Part shown: one piece after another, positions 33,701 to 42,049 of the stretch | Layout of the letters: each line of letters opens with the position of its first letter | Position numbering within the stretch: position 1 is the first letter of the stretch | From: Chryseolinea sp. H1M3-3 | GTDB taxonomy: Bacteria; Bacteroidota; Bacteroidia; Cytophagales; Cyclobacteriaceae | Assembly: GCF_029360725.1 (NCBI RefSeq) | Contig: NZ_JARKMY010000002.1 | Location: 1-64,000 of the forward strand | DNA length: 64,000 nt | Direction: 5' to 3' | Program-made: the position numbers and the translations under genes | Notes under the pieces: generated by a model | What the model was told of the DNA's origin: nothing | Seen by the model: the letters and a program-made list of their open reading frames with translations, nothing else | Database searches by the model: none

Positions 33701-35688
33701 ACATCAGTCCGGAAGTAGAAGGTGAAGCTGCAATTGATTTTCCATTTGCACAGTTTAAGACTTCGATCCCTAAAATGCGGTGGGACTTGGATGAACAGAA
33801 AATCACCATGAGCAAAGATCCAGGTGTACCGTTGGAGAATTCTTACTTTTACTCCACTCGCAAAGAACTTGACTCGCTTAATTTTAATGCCGAAAAAGCG
33901 GTCTACAACTTAAAGACACAGGAGCTGAAAGTAAGTGGTATCCCTTACATCATTGTGGCCGATGCCAAGATTACCCCGGAAAATAACGAGGTGTTAATTC
34001 TTGAGAATGCTAAAATCGGAACCTTAAAAAACACCACCATTGTGTTGGATACGTTAAACGGTTATCATCGACTTACCGAAGGAGTGGTAGACATCGTCTC
34101 GCGAAAGGAATTTTCGGGATACGCTACCTATCAGTATGTTAATTTCTTGAACGACACTTTTGCAATCAAGATGTCAGACTTCCATCTGGAACCAATCGTT
34201 GCAGAAGAAGAAACCAAAAGATCCTCCCGTAGAAAAGCTCCTAGTGCAAGTATGCAAACCGTAGCAACGGGTTCAGTATCTGATACAGAAAATCTTGTAT
34301 TAGGTGCAGGGATGTTTTATAAAGGTGACATGATCATGTATGCTACCCGTCCAGCACTGCAACTGAACGGATTTGTGAAATTGGATATCAAGCGTATAAA
34401 AAATTATAACAGTTGGATTACGTATAGTCAGACCGGTGACGAGACCGATGTGCTCATTGATTTTAATACGGCTACGACAGAAGATGGTGCTGATGTCAAT
34501 GCGGGACTACATGTAGGCTCAGCGGACAACGATCTTTACTTCACGTTTCTAAACAATAAGCATTCTGAGGATGATGAAGACTTTTTTCAGCCCAACGGAA
34601 TGTTGTATTATGACACGGCTTCTCATGAGTTTAAAATCGAAGACATTGAAAAAGCCAGGGGAAATAAGCTTTCAGGTAAAGTTTTTGCCTACAAAGATGA
34701 AACTATGCAAGTTCGATTTGAAGGACCTGTAAACCTGTTTAAGGGAAGCAAGGATTTCAATGTTACGGCTTCCGCCATCGGACAAGGCAACATGGAGACG
34801 AATGAGGTTAAAATGAACTCGTTTCTTATGGTTGACTCAAATATTCCGATTCAGGCTTTTGACATCATGGCGAAGCAAATTCAAGATGTGATCAAAAATG
34901 AAGGAGCAGATGAAGGGCTGGGCGATCAGACAGAATTGCTATACAAGATCGCTGATTTTCTGGGTGAGCGTGCTGTTAAAGAATATGAGCAAAAGAGCTT
35001 GCAAGGTTATGTTTCGTTAGGCACATTGATGCCATTAGCGAAACCACTTGTTTTTTCGAACGTGAACTTGAAATGGTCTCCTAAGCATAAAGCATTTTAC
35101 AGCGAGGGTAAGCTTGGGATGTCAAATATCGGTAGGAATGATATTAACGGAGCATTTGAAGGATTTATGGAGGTCAAGAAAACAGAGGACGGTGGCCCGG
35201 TATTTAATGTATTTATAAAAGCATCCCCTGAAGCATGGTTTTACTTTGGCTTAGAAGATAATCGTTTACTTGTTCAATCTTCCAATTCGGAATTCAATAG
35301 CATCATTACCAAAAAGACCAACGGCGGAAAAGCTAAAATAGGAGAGGTAGCTTTTATTCCCGGAAGTGACGACGAGACACTGTCATTTATCAACCGGTTC
35401 CGGAAAGATTATTATGATATCGATGTGCCTTATGATTTGAATGAAAGCGCAGCACCAGCAGTGACGCCTTATGCCCCAGGCGAAGAAGTACAACGTATAC
35501 CACAACAAACAGAACAAGCTCCGGTGCAGACGCCACAAGTACAGGAAGAGACACCTCAGGACGCGCCTAAAAAAGAAGAAAAACGAAGGAGAGCAACGCA
35601 GAAGAAAGAGAAGAAAACTACAGAACAAGCTCCCGTTGAAGAACAGCCTAAGAAGGAAGCGGCGGAAGGCGATGACGAAGGATTCTAA
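30733..35688 (+). CDS. Giant exported repeat protein of unknown function
   Basis: GTG at 30733 gives a 1651-aa product beginning with a Sec signal (VKRIKVYVLISFVFSAFLVTAQ); a further GTG at 30679 would place 18 residues before the signal and is unlikely. After a helical region (about residues 25-140) and an acidic, Pro-rich linker (WMNPPPPPIIEGP), the bulk is strand-rich with recurring patterns such as 'LxxxxFxxxxVxxxD', 'GEAAIDFPFAQFKTSIPKM' and 'NAKIGTLKNTTIVLDTLNG', suggesting long beta-solenoid or AsmA/LPS-transport-like folds. The last 90 residues are Gln/Pro/Lys/Glu-rich and probably disordered. There are few cysteines and no sorting domain. No family was recognised. Cell-envelope structure or transport across the periplasm is a guess. 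Confidence 0.85.
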   Translation: MKRIKVYVLISFVFSAFLVTAQKKSDTSPVSFPDSVRLALENTRKDDAVAASAAFATAWGSLRVDQQIAIQGQVWKMRKKKFPVRPHLVNYFNAIASAVNVEKADAAKISDFIRVAGLVIESESSAKALNFLKVSNTFFTHHALHYEKSSRLYARDDDYSFDYIAPAPTIDLNDTTSQLSSDETVVEENLTSTDSFDPLSDTTFVEPPLWMNPPPPPIIEGPVIRFSKVSLNFVTAYDSVFLKNTEGMISLRTNIFVGEEGRFDWSSAHLSADSVICNVVSYNFNVAKPEFRSDLVKLNYIGKTPGFVPGILEYKSVARKDSVPSTYPRFKSFQNTLQIQGIGDENVKYTGGFGLIGRKVTSASVSGALSTIEVSHQGQPKFIARSSDFQITDSTIISLKARINIIQGKDSITHPVVRMKYSFGDSTQRLLLKKDKGAMKHSPYSSTFFNVDFASDVIQWDLNSDSLNLLTDGGRNTVPLIIESIDFYDPEDFRLLKGQGFSFHPLALVANYCLKNNVKEFYSGDLAAFSGKEMRDIKAAIEFLNEKGLIVYYPNMDLVRVKDKALLIYKAYKGEMDYDNLKIHSVIDSFPNATLNFPEGYMIVRGVDEFKVSDSLNVRIKPDSSIITILQNRDIKFDGSITAGNFEISGKGFTLKYDSFFIKLTHIDSINFFVTETNSRGQSMRRKINNSMVSADSTAAAVGGLGDQSKSSGTLFISKSNNKSGKKRIPDFPRLDAAAGGAIYFDREEVLGGVYDRSMFFVVPAFKLDSLNNADPASINFEGTFVSSGMFPSFKEKLHTQPDKSLGFEHKIPATGYQLYEGDGRMKGNLTMNNRGLRGLGTINFLAASVTANDFVFYPDSVTAKGTDARLERKQFGEVTFPQATLTDFEMKWFPKKDEMRIKNVKAPFMFYDSSAQMQGTVIVSKNGVSGIGKLETRGTELVSKRLSFNGKDFGARRARFRVKSDDPTKPLLQGNDVKLKFDLEQNYADISPEVEGEAAIDFPFAQFKTSIPKMRWDLDEQKITMSKDPGVPLENSYFYSTRKELDSLNFNAEKAVYNLKTQELKVSGIPYIIVADAKITPENNEVLILENAKIGTLKNTTIVLDTLNGYHRLTEGVVDIVSRKEFSGYATYQYVNFLNDTFAIKMSDFHLEPIVAEEETKRSSRRKAPSASMQTVATGSVSDTENLVLGAGMFYKGDMIMYATRPALQLNGFVKLDIKRIKNYNSWITYSQTGDETDVLIDFNTATTEDGADVNAGLHVGSADNDLYFTFLNNKHSEDDEDFFQPNGMLYYDTASHEFKIEDIEKARGNKLSGKVFAYKDETMQVRFEGPVNLFKGSKDFNVTASAIGQGNMETNEVKMNSFLMVDSNIPIQAFDIMAKQIQDVIKNEGADEGLGDQTELLYKIADFLGERAVKEYEQKSLQGYVSLGTLMPLAKPLVFSNVNLKWSPKHKAFYSEGKLGMSNIGRNDINGAFEGFMEVKKTEDGGPVFNVFIKASPEAWFYFGLEDNRLLVQSSNSEFNSIITKKTNGGKAKIGEVAFIPGSDDETLSFINRFRKDYYDIDVPYDLNESAAPAVTPYAPGEEVQRIPQQTEQAPVQTPQVQEETPQDAPKKEEKRRRATQKKEKKTTEQAPVEEQPKKEAAEGDDEGF

Positions 35689-35781
35689 TACTTAAGTCAC
35701 AAAAGAGGTTAGCTCTAAACCAATCACTACCCCAAGCTAAATAGTCGTGCGAAAACCAAATACCAAACTTCACAATGCATT

Positions 35782-38196
35782 ATGGAAGCAATTCTGGTTA
35801 TTCTTTTCCTGATCATATTCTTTATTCTGCTAAGTATTAAGAATAGCATTTCCAACAAGTTCCAAATGCTTCAGGAAAGAATTGACTTGTTGTCTGCGGA
35901 ATTAAAAACACAACGTCAGAACGCCACCCGACCGGAGGCAAAACAATCAACGGCTGAGGAAGTGGTGAAGCCCGCTTTTACAATGCCCGAGGCGCCCGTT
36001 AAAGAAACTTTTGCCGCCGAACCTGAAATTAAGGAGGAGGTGATGCAAAAAGAAGAGACCGCTGTAATTAAGCCGGCAATTTCACCGCCCCCTTCTCGCG
36101 GACCTGTTCGCCAACCGATTCCAAACATTACCAAACCCAAGAAGCCAGGTTTCTTCGAACGCAATCCTGATCTGGAGAAATTCATTGGTGAGAATCTCGC
36201 GAATAAAATCGGGATCGGGATCTTGGTGCTGGGCATAGGATTCTTTGTGAAGTATGCCATAGATCAGGATTGGATTAACGAGATCGGTCGCGTTTTTATC
36301 GGTATTCTATGCGGAGGAATTTTGTTAGGCGTAGCCCACAAGTTGCGAAAGACGTTTGTTGCATTTAGTTCAGTGCTTGTTGGTGGAGGTCTTGCAATTT
36401 TATACTTAACTATTGCTATTGCATTTCACGAATATCATTTGTTTAGTCAGACGGCTGCTTTTGTGATGATGGTGGGTATAACTGCTTTTGCCGTTGTGTT
36501 ATCGCTAGGATACAACCGAGTTGAACTGGCGATACTTTCCATATTGGGAGGTTTTGGTTCGCCATTTATGGTCAGCACGGGCGAAGGTAATTACGTCGTC
36601 CTATTCATCTACATTTTTATTCTCGATGTTGGCATGCTGGTGTTGGCATATTATAAGAAGTGGAATTTAGTCAATATTGTTTCGTACGTATTCACCGTGT
36701 TACTTTTTGGTACATGGCTGATCGAGAGTTTCGAAAGTGATGAACCTTCCATGGTGTGGGGTGGATTGATATTTTCTACGCTGTTTTACCTGGTGTTTTT
36801 TGCCATGAACATCATTAATAATGTGAGGAATAGAGCCGCATTTAAAAGTCTTGATATTAGTTTGTTGCTGAGTAACACTTTTTTCTACTACGCAGCAGGC
36901 ATGACGTTGTTGAATAATACATATGGCGAAGATTACAAAGGTCTCTTTACAACTGCATTGGGAGTGTTCAATTTTATTTTCGCCTATACGCTCCATCGTA
37001 GCGGCCGTGTCGATAAGAATTTAGTTTTTCTTTTAATTGGATTGGTTTTGACGTTTATAAGCTTAGCGGCCCCAATCCAATTGGAAGGCAATTACATTAC
37101 GCTTTTTTGGTCGGCTGAGGCAGTGCTTCTTTTGTGGCTTTCGCAAAAATCGGGTATTCGGTTAATGAAGTTAGCTTCTGTCGTTATTACCGGATTGATG
37201 GTTATCAGTTTGGCAATGGACTGGCAGCAGCTATATAAAGGCAATGAGGAGACAATTTTAAGAATAGTGTTTAATAAAGCGTACATAACAAGTGTTGTTG
37301 CATTCGTTTCGTTGATCGGTACACTTTTTTTGTTAAGGTTAGAGAAATCTGAGCTGTCAGAAAATGTCAGGATATATAAAACCGCTATTACAACGGTCGC
37401 CATAGGTATTCTGTACATGGCTAATTTTTTAGAACTTCAGTACCAGCTTTTTGAACACGGGTTTAATTATTCGACACAAAACGTCATCATTGGAAGCTAC
37501 AACATGTTATTTCTGGCCGGGCTGTTGGTGGCACATAAGAAATTTGTATTGCCGGCAGATGTTAAAGATGCATTTGCTCTTTTGGGTGTGGTCGCCATGT
37601 TGTCATATCTTTTCTTTTATCAAGGCGAGATCATCGCTGTGCGGAATGACTATGTGAACGGCATCGACGTAAGTACCGGATTTATATTTCATTACGTGTT
37701 GATCGGGTTGTTATTGTTAGTCGTTGCTTTAAGTCTTGTGAGAATTCAACAGATGAAAGCTTTTAATGAAAAGACGTATAACCTCTATTCGTGGTTTTAT
37801 GTTTTTTTCTTTGTCTTCCTGACTAGCGCTGAGTTGGACAATGTCGTGGTCGTAATGGCGTACGAACCTGATGAATCATTGTCGCACATTTTAAATCAAA
37901 ATCATAAAATCGGGTACCCGATCTTGTGGGGTATTACCTCTTTTGTATTGATTGCGATAGGGCTGAAAAAGAAAATAAAACATCTGCGCATCATTTCGTT
38001 AACGCTTTTTCTAATTACGCTTATAAAACTATTTCTTATTGACATCAAAGGAATTTCGGAAGGCGGTAAAATTGCAGCGTTTATTTCTTTGGGTGTGTTG
38101 TTACTAATTGTTTCATTTATGTATCAGCGATTAAAGAGGCTTTTGCTGGCCGATGTGCCAGTTACAGATAAAACAGAAAATAAAAGCGCATCATGA
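35782..38196 (+). CDS. DUF2339 multi-pass membrane protein
   Basis: The 804-aa product starts with one helix (ILVILFLIIFFILLSI), a coiled coil (MLQERIDLLSAELKTQRQ), a Pro/Glu-rich linker to about residue 125, and then some 20 membrane segments. FIGENLANKIGIGILVLGIGFFVKYA is the signature start of DUF2339 proteins, with LSILGGFGSPFMVSTGEGNY and LITLIKLFLIDIKGISEGGK further on. DUF2339 proteins are commonly paired with DUF3999 proteins, as here. The function is unknown; an envelope role is assumed. Confidence 0.93.
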   Translation: MEAILVILFLIIFFILLSIKNSISNKFQMLQERIDLLSAELKTQRQNATRPEAKQSTAEEVVKPAFTMPEAPVKETFAAEPEIKEEVMQKEETAVIKPAISPPPSRGPVRQPIPNITKPKKPGFFERNPDLEKFIGENLANKIGIGILVLGIGFFVKYAIDQDWINEIGRVFIGILCGGILLGVAHKLRKTFVAFSSVLVGGGLAILYLTIAIAFHEYHLFSQTAAFVMMVGITAFAVVLSLGYNRVELAILSILGGFGSPFMVSTGEGNYVVLFIYIFILDVGMLVLAYYKKWNLVNIVSYVFTVLLFGTWLIESFESDEPSMVWGGLIFSTLFYLVFFAMNIINNVRNRAAFKSLDISLLLSNTFFYYAAGMTLLNNTYGEDYKGLFTTALGVFNFIFAYTLHRSGRVDKNLVFLLIGLVLTFISLAAPIQLEGNYITLFWSAEAVLLLWLSQKSGIRLMKLASVVITGLMVISLAMDWQQLYKGNEETILRIVFNKAYITSVVAFVSLIGTLFLLRLEKSELSENVRIYKTAITTVAIGILYMANFLELQYQLFEHGFNYSTQNVIIGSYNMLFLAGLLVAHKKFVLPADVKDAFALLGVVAMLSYLFFYQGEIIAVRNDYVNGIDVSTGFIFHYVLIGLLLLVVALSLVRIQQMKAFNEKTYNLYSWFYVFFFVFLTSAELDNVVVVMAYEPDESLSHILNQNHKIGYPILWGITSFVLIAIGLKKKIKHLRIISLTLFLITLIKLFLIDIKGISEGGKIAAFISLGVLLLIVSFMYQRLKRLLLADVPVTDKTENKSAS

Positions 38197-39428
38197 GAGG
38201 GATAATTGTCACCATTTTTGTGTTGAGCTTTTCTTATAGCGGCGGGCAAACGTTCAAAGCGGAGGCGGCTTTACCTGCTATAGAGAAAGATGACTTCTAT
38301 CGGATAGTTTTATCACCACAAATAGGCACTCATTTAAATGACGTCTTGTCGGATATTAGGATCTATAATAAAAAAGGCCTCGAGGTCCCTTACATCCTGC
38401 AACAGGAGTTGCCAAATTATTATCAGGAAAATTTTATTGAATATGAAATCCTTGAGAAGGATAGTAAACCCGGTTGCTGTACGTCCTTGTTATTAAGGAA
38501 CGCGAAAAAAAATCCCATTAACAATATACATCTAAAGATAAAGAATGCTGATGCGTGGCGGGAGGCATCTCTGTTGGGAAGTGATGATCAGAAAAAATGG
38601 TTTGCGATTAAAGACTATTTTGCCCTGAGTGCACCCGGTGGTTCGCAGGAGACTGAAGAAATAAAACTAGTTGGCTTCCCCTGGAGCAACTACGAGTTTT
38701 ATTTACTTAAAATAAGCGATAGTGCTTTGGCCCCACTGAATATTCTGAAAGTAGGATACTATGAATCTGAAACGTCAACAGGAAAATTTACAGAGCTCCC
38801 TGTAGGAACACATGCTTCCGATAGTGCGGTGCAAAAGAAAACCTATGTGCGTTTAGCGTTAAGTTCACTTCAGTTTATAGACAAGCTTGAAGTAGTTGTA
38901 AGCGGCGCAAAATATTATAGAAGAAATGCAACCGTTCTCGAGAAAAGAATTAGGATATCCAAAAATGGGCAACGATCGGGCTATTATAAACCGATTAAAA
39001 AGTTTGAGCTTACCTCCGGACGAACCGCCTTTGTTGAATTGTATGACACACGAGCTCAGGAATTGGTAATTGAAATTGAAAACGAAGATAACCCACCGCT
39101 CACGATAGCCGATGTAAAAGCATTTCAATTAAACCGTTATTTAACGGCATGGTTAGATCACGACGACCAATACGTTCTTAAATTCGGTGATCCGGAATTG
39201 ACGCCTCCTGTTTACGACCTTTCTTTTTTTCGCGATAGCATTCCAGCTAAAAGCGCTATGCTGGAAGTGCATGAAATCAAATTTTCACAAACCGTTTCGG
39301 AAGAAACCCCGCATACTTTCTTTACAAGTAAGACGATTATTTGGGTAGCGATTGCGCTAGTAACGGTAGTGTTGGGCTTTATGTCGATCAAGCTTGTGCG
39401 TGAAACTGCGAAGGAACGGACAAAATAG
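38193..39428 (+). CDS. DUF3999-family exported protein
   Basis: The 411-aa product overlaps the DUF2339 gene by 4 bases (ATGA). It has a signal peptide, a long strand-rich periplasmic part (FYRIVLSPQIGTHLNDVLSD, EVPYILQQELPNYYQ, ARAQELVIEIENEDNPPLTI) and a single C-terminal membrane helix (TIIWVAIALVTVVLGFMSI) followed by a short basic tail. The architecture and the coupling to DUF2339 match DUF3999. The two proteins probably form one membrane complex. The gene converges on the lipid cluster 35 bases away. Confidence 0.88.
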   Translation: MRGIIVTIFVLSFSYSGGQTFKAEAALPAIEKDDFYRIVLSPQIGTHLNDVLSDIRIYNKKGLEVPYILQQELPNYYQENFIEYEILEKDSKPGCCTSLLLRNAKKNPINNIHLKIKNADAWREASLLGSDDQKKWFAIKDYFALSAPGGSQETEEIKLVGFPWSNYEFYLLKISDSALAPLNILKVGYYESETSTGKFTELPVGTHASDSAVQKKTYVRLALSSLQFIDKLEVVVSGAKYYRRNATVLEKRIRISKNGQRSGYYKPIKKFELTSGRTAFVELYDTRAQELVIEIENEDNPPLTIADVKAFQLNRYLTAWLDHDDQYVLKFGDPELTPPVYDLSFFRDSIPAKSAMLEVHEIKFSQTVSEETPHTFFTSKTIIWVAIALVTVVLGFMSIKLVRETAKERTK

Positions 39429-39463
39429 ATTTTTAATGTCAGTTGTTTGGAAAAGGCGATAGA

Positions 39464-40543
39464 TCAATCAAGCCCCGTCAACAAGATAAATGTAAAGCTC
39501 TTCCCCATATAATGATTGAGCACTAGAATATTCTTTAGCCTTTCGGGTAATTGGGTTTTCTTAACTTTCACAACCTCCGGTACTGTTTGATTTTTTAGCA
39601 TAGATGCCCCCAGCCAAAGTGCAAACGCGGTGGCTGTGCAGTACTCTCCGGATAAATGTTTGAACCGCGTTTGAAAGGTGGTATGTAAACTGGACTGAAT
39701 GACCGAATCCAGGATTGCATCATGATCGATATCGCCACTGGCGCCGCTCACAATCAAGTCGATATCCTTCGGTTGAATATGATTTTTGGACAGGAATGTT
39801 TTTAGGGCGTCGTTTAATTCATTCCCTTCAGGCTTATATACAACGTGCATGTCCAGAAGGCCACACCATGTAGAAACCGATTGTTTTCGAGTTAACATAA
39901 AGAAGGCAGAACCTTCACCTTGAATCGATCCTTTCGTAGGGGTCTCAAAAAGTGAAAGGTTGTTGATGCATTCTTTTTTAAAATGTTCTACACGCATGCT
40001 GGCTTTGTATTGGACTTCTGCAGCCTCATCGTAAGCGCCAACCAGAAAATTGGCTGAAGCGTTTTCGTTTAACTGCATCATGACATCAGTCAACGCATTC
40101 TCAAAGGCATATCCTTTGCTTGCAAAGGTGTTATTATAACCCATGCATTTTATTGTTAGCGCAACAAGTCCAGCCAAAGCATTTGACGTGCTTTGCATAA
40201 AGTACGTTGGCGTCAGCTGTTTTTCGTTTTGTTTAAGCACCTCTCCAAGAAATTTTGCAGTCTCGTCTAGGAAACCATATCCAGTCGCTGTGACAATCCC
40301 ATCAGGCATGAATACCTTAGAATCGCGTAGGCATATCGTTGCAGCTGACAGCCCGATCCTAAGCATGCGACTTAAGCGGCGCATTTGTATCGGATTTATA
40401 TAGGCTTTAAAATCCGGCGTTATACAGGTTAAAACATTTTTATCATATTGGGCAACATCGGTCAGAAAGACGTTAGAATCGAAAGTCTTCTGCGGTGAGA
40501 TTATACCTGCACCATTAATAAAATATTCAACCTTTTCTCCCAT
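39464..40543 (-). CDS. Ketosynthase-like protein lacking the active-site Cys
   Basis: The 359-aa product has the beta-ketoacyl synthase fold layout but not its chemistry. The region around the usual nucleophile reads FMQSTSNALAGLVAL, without a cysteine; the second motif reads VSGASGDIDHDAIL instead of HGT; and the third reads HLSGEYCTATAFAL instead of GHxxGAAG. It resembles the inactive partner (chain-length factor) of type II polyketide synthases and aryl-polyene clusters. It lies 4 bases after the active FabF-like ketosynthase and probably forms a heterodimer with it. It is the last gene of the operon. Confidence 0.82.
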   Translation of the reverse strand: MGEKVEYFINGAGIISPQKTFDSNVFLTDVAQYDKNVLTCITPDFKAYINPIQMRRLSRMLRIGLSAATICLRDSKVFMPDGIVTATGYGFLDETAKFLGEVLKQNEKQLTPTYFMQSTSNALAGLVALTIKCMGYNNTFASKGYAFENALTDVMMQLNENASANFLVGAYDEAAEVQYKASMRVEHFKKECINNLSLFETPTKGSIQGEGSAFFMLTRKQSVSTWCGLLDMHVVYKPEGNELNDALKTFLSKNHIQPKDIDLIVSGASGDIDHDAILDSVIQSSLHTTFQTRFKHLSGEYCTATAFALWLGASMLKNQTVPEVVKVKKTQLPERLKNILVLNHYMGKSFTFILLTGLD

Positions 40544-40547
40544 GCCC

Positions 40548-41756
40548 CTACACTGATGCTAAAAGTAGTGAAGATGTATTACCTCCAAATCCGAAAGAAT
40601 TGGATAATACATTCTTTAAGTCAATTTTCTGTTTTAATGTTGTTATTGGTTCAATGCCAAGTTCGGGCATCATATGTTTGTAATTCAAATTTGGCCAGAT
40701 CATTTGATGTTTTATTGCCATCAAACAATAAGCAGCCTCGACACTGCCGGCTGCCGCGAGGGTGTGGCCAGTATACGGTTTGGTTGAACTGAAATATGGA
40801 ATTGTATTGCCAAATACACGTTTCATGCCCAAGCCTTCAGATAGATCATTGTTTTCGGTGGCCGTTCCGTGTGCATTGACATAATCCACTTCGTCCGGGT
40901 TTAATCGGGCAGAAGAAAGCGCTAATTTCATGGCGCTATAAGCTCCTGCACCATCCGGTGAAGAAGCTGTCTGGTGGAAGGCATCGTTTGCATTGCCGTA
41001 ACCTTTCAGTTCTGCAATGGGTTTTCTCTTCTTTCTGTTTACTTCAGCCTCCGATTCCAGCACGAGGTAGCAAGCACCTTCGCCAAGATTGAGTCCACTT
41101 CGTGAGCTGTCAAAAGGGCGGCAATGATCCTTGTCAAGAATCATCAATGCATTAAACCCATTCACGGTGAATTTTGACAATGCTTCTGCGCCCCCGCATA
41201 TTACACGATCAAGTTTATTGTTCTTGATCAGTTGAGCACCGTGCATTAAAGCGTTTGCTGAGGAGGAACATGCAGTGCTGATGGTGCCCAGGTATTTTTT
41301 AATTCCGACATAATCTGCCAATCGTTCACAGTGTTCTCCCGATGTGGCAGTATCTGTAAAGCGAACAAAGTCACCCTGAAGTTCAGGATCCATCAATTCG
41401 TAGTAGAATTTTTCAAATTCGCGTATCCCACCCGTTGTTGTGGCGGAAACCAATCCCGATGTTTTTACTTCTTCGTGTGTTAGTCCTGCATCATTAATTG
41501 CTTCTTGGAGGGAGATCAAACCTAATACGCTTGTCCGTGTAAACCCTTGCTTAGCGTCGACGCCAGCTTGTTCATATAGTTCTTTGTCGGCGAATTTTAC
41601 CTCGCATGCCGATAAGGAATTCCGATGGACGGTTTCCAGAACTTCCAAGGGTCCAAAACCATAATTACCTTTGACAAGCGATTGGAAATTTTCTTCTGCG
41701 TTCTTACCAATGGATGTGATGATGCCAAAACCTGTGATAAACACACGATGACTCAT
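40548..41756 (-). CDS. FabF-like beta-ketoacyl-ACP synthase
   Basis: The 402-aa product is a complete condensing enzyme: nucleophile Cys163 in STACSSSANALMHG, His in NAHGTATENND, second His in KPYTGHTLAAAGS, and GFGGNTSSLLLA at the C-terminus. The start MSHRVFITGFGIITSIGKN is typical of FabF. It overlaps the ACP gene by 4 bases and lies next to a Cys-less partner, a KSalpha/KSbeta-like pair. In this cluster it would extend or condense fatty acyl chains on the dedicated ACP before DarB acts. Housekeeping FabF is possible but the context argues for a specialised role. Confidence 0.92.
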   Translation of the reverse strand: MSHRVFITGFGIITSIGKNAEENFQSLVKGNYGFGPLEVLETVHRNSLSACEVKFADKELYEQAGVDAKQGFTRTSVLGLISLQEAINDAGLTHEEVKTSGLVSATTTGGIREFEKFYYELMDPELQGDFVRFTDTATSGEHCERLADYVGIKKYLGTISTACSSSANALMHGAQLIKNNKLDRVICGGAEALSKFTVNGFNALMILDKDHCRPFDSSRSGLNLGEGACYLVLESEAEVNRKKRKPIAELKGYGNANDAFHQTASSPDGAGAYSAMKLALSSARLNPDEVDYVNAHGTATENNDLSEGLGMKRVFGNTIPYFSSTKPYTGHTLAAAGSVEAAYCLMAIKHQMIWPNLNYKHMMPELGIEPITTLKQKIDLKNVLSNSFGFGGNTSSLLLASV

Positions 41757-42028
41757 ACTTGTGGCCTGTTCTTAGCAATATATTCAGCCATCGTTCGAAT
41801 ACTTTGAAATACGTGACGACCCTCTTTCGGGTCTTTTAATTTAATACCATAATTTCTATCCAAAAGCACGACCAGCTCCAACGAATCGATGGAATCAAGC
41901 CCGAGGCCTTCTCCAAATAGGGGCGTATTCTCATCAAAGCCTTCCGGAAGGGTGTCTTCGAGATTAAGTTGTTTGATGAGCTCTTCCCTGAGTTCTACGA
42001 TAAGTTCATCTATAGTCTGTTGCTTCAT
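41753..42028 (-). CDS. Acyl carrier protein
   Basis: The 91-aa product is an ACP with phosphopantetheine attachment Ser46 in GLGLDSIDSLELVVLLDRN. The sequence is acidic and helical as usual, with a slightly long N-terminal helix (TIDELIVELREELIKQLNLE). The attachment serine is in the 'DSID' form frequent in specialised Bacteroidota lipid clusters. It sits between the ABC exporter genes and the ketosynthases, overlapping the latter by 4 bases, and is probably dedicated to this pathway. Confidence 0.93.
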   Translation of the reverse strand: MKQQTIDELIVELREELIKQLNLEDTLPEGFDENTPLFGEGLGLDSIDSLELVVLLDRNYGIKLKDPKEGRHVFQSIRTMAEYIAKNRPQV

Positions 42029-42049
42029 GGTTTGGTATTTAAAATTTGT

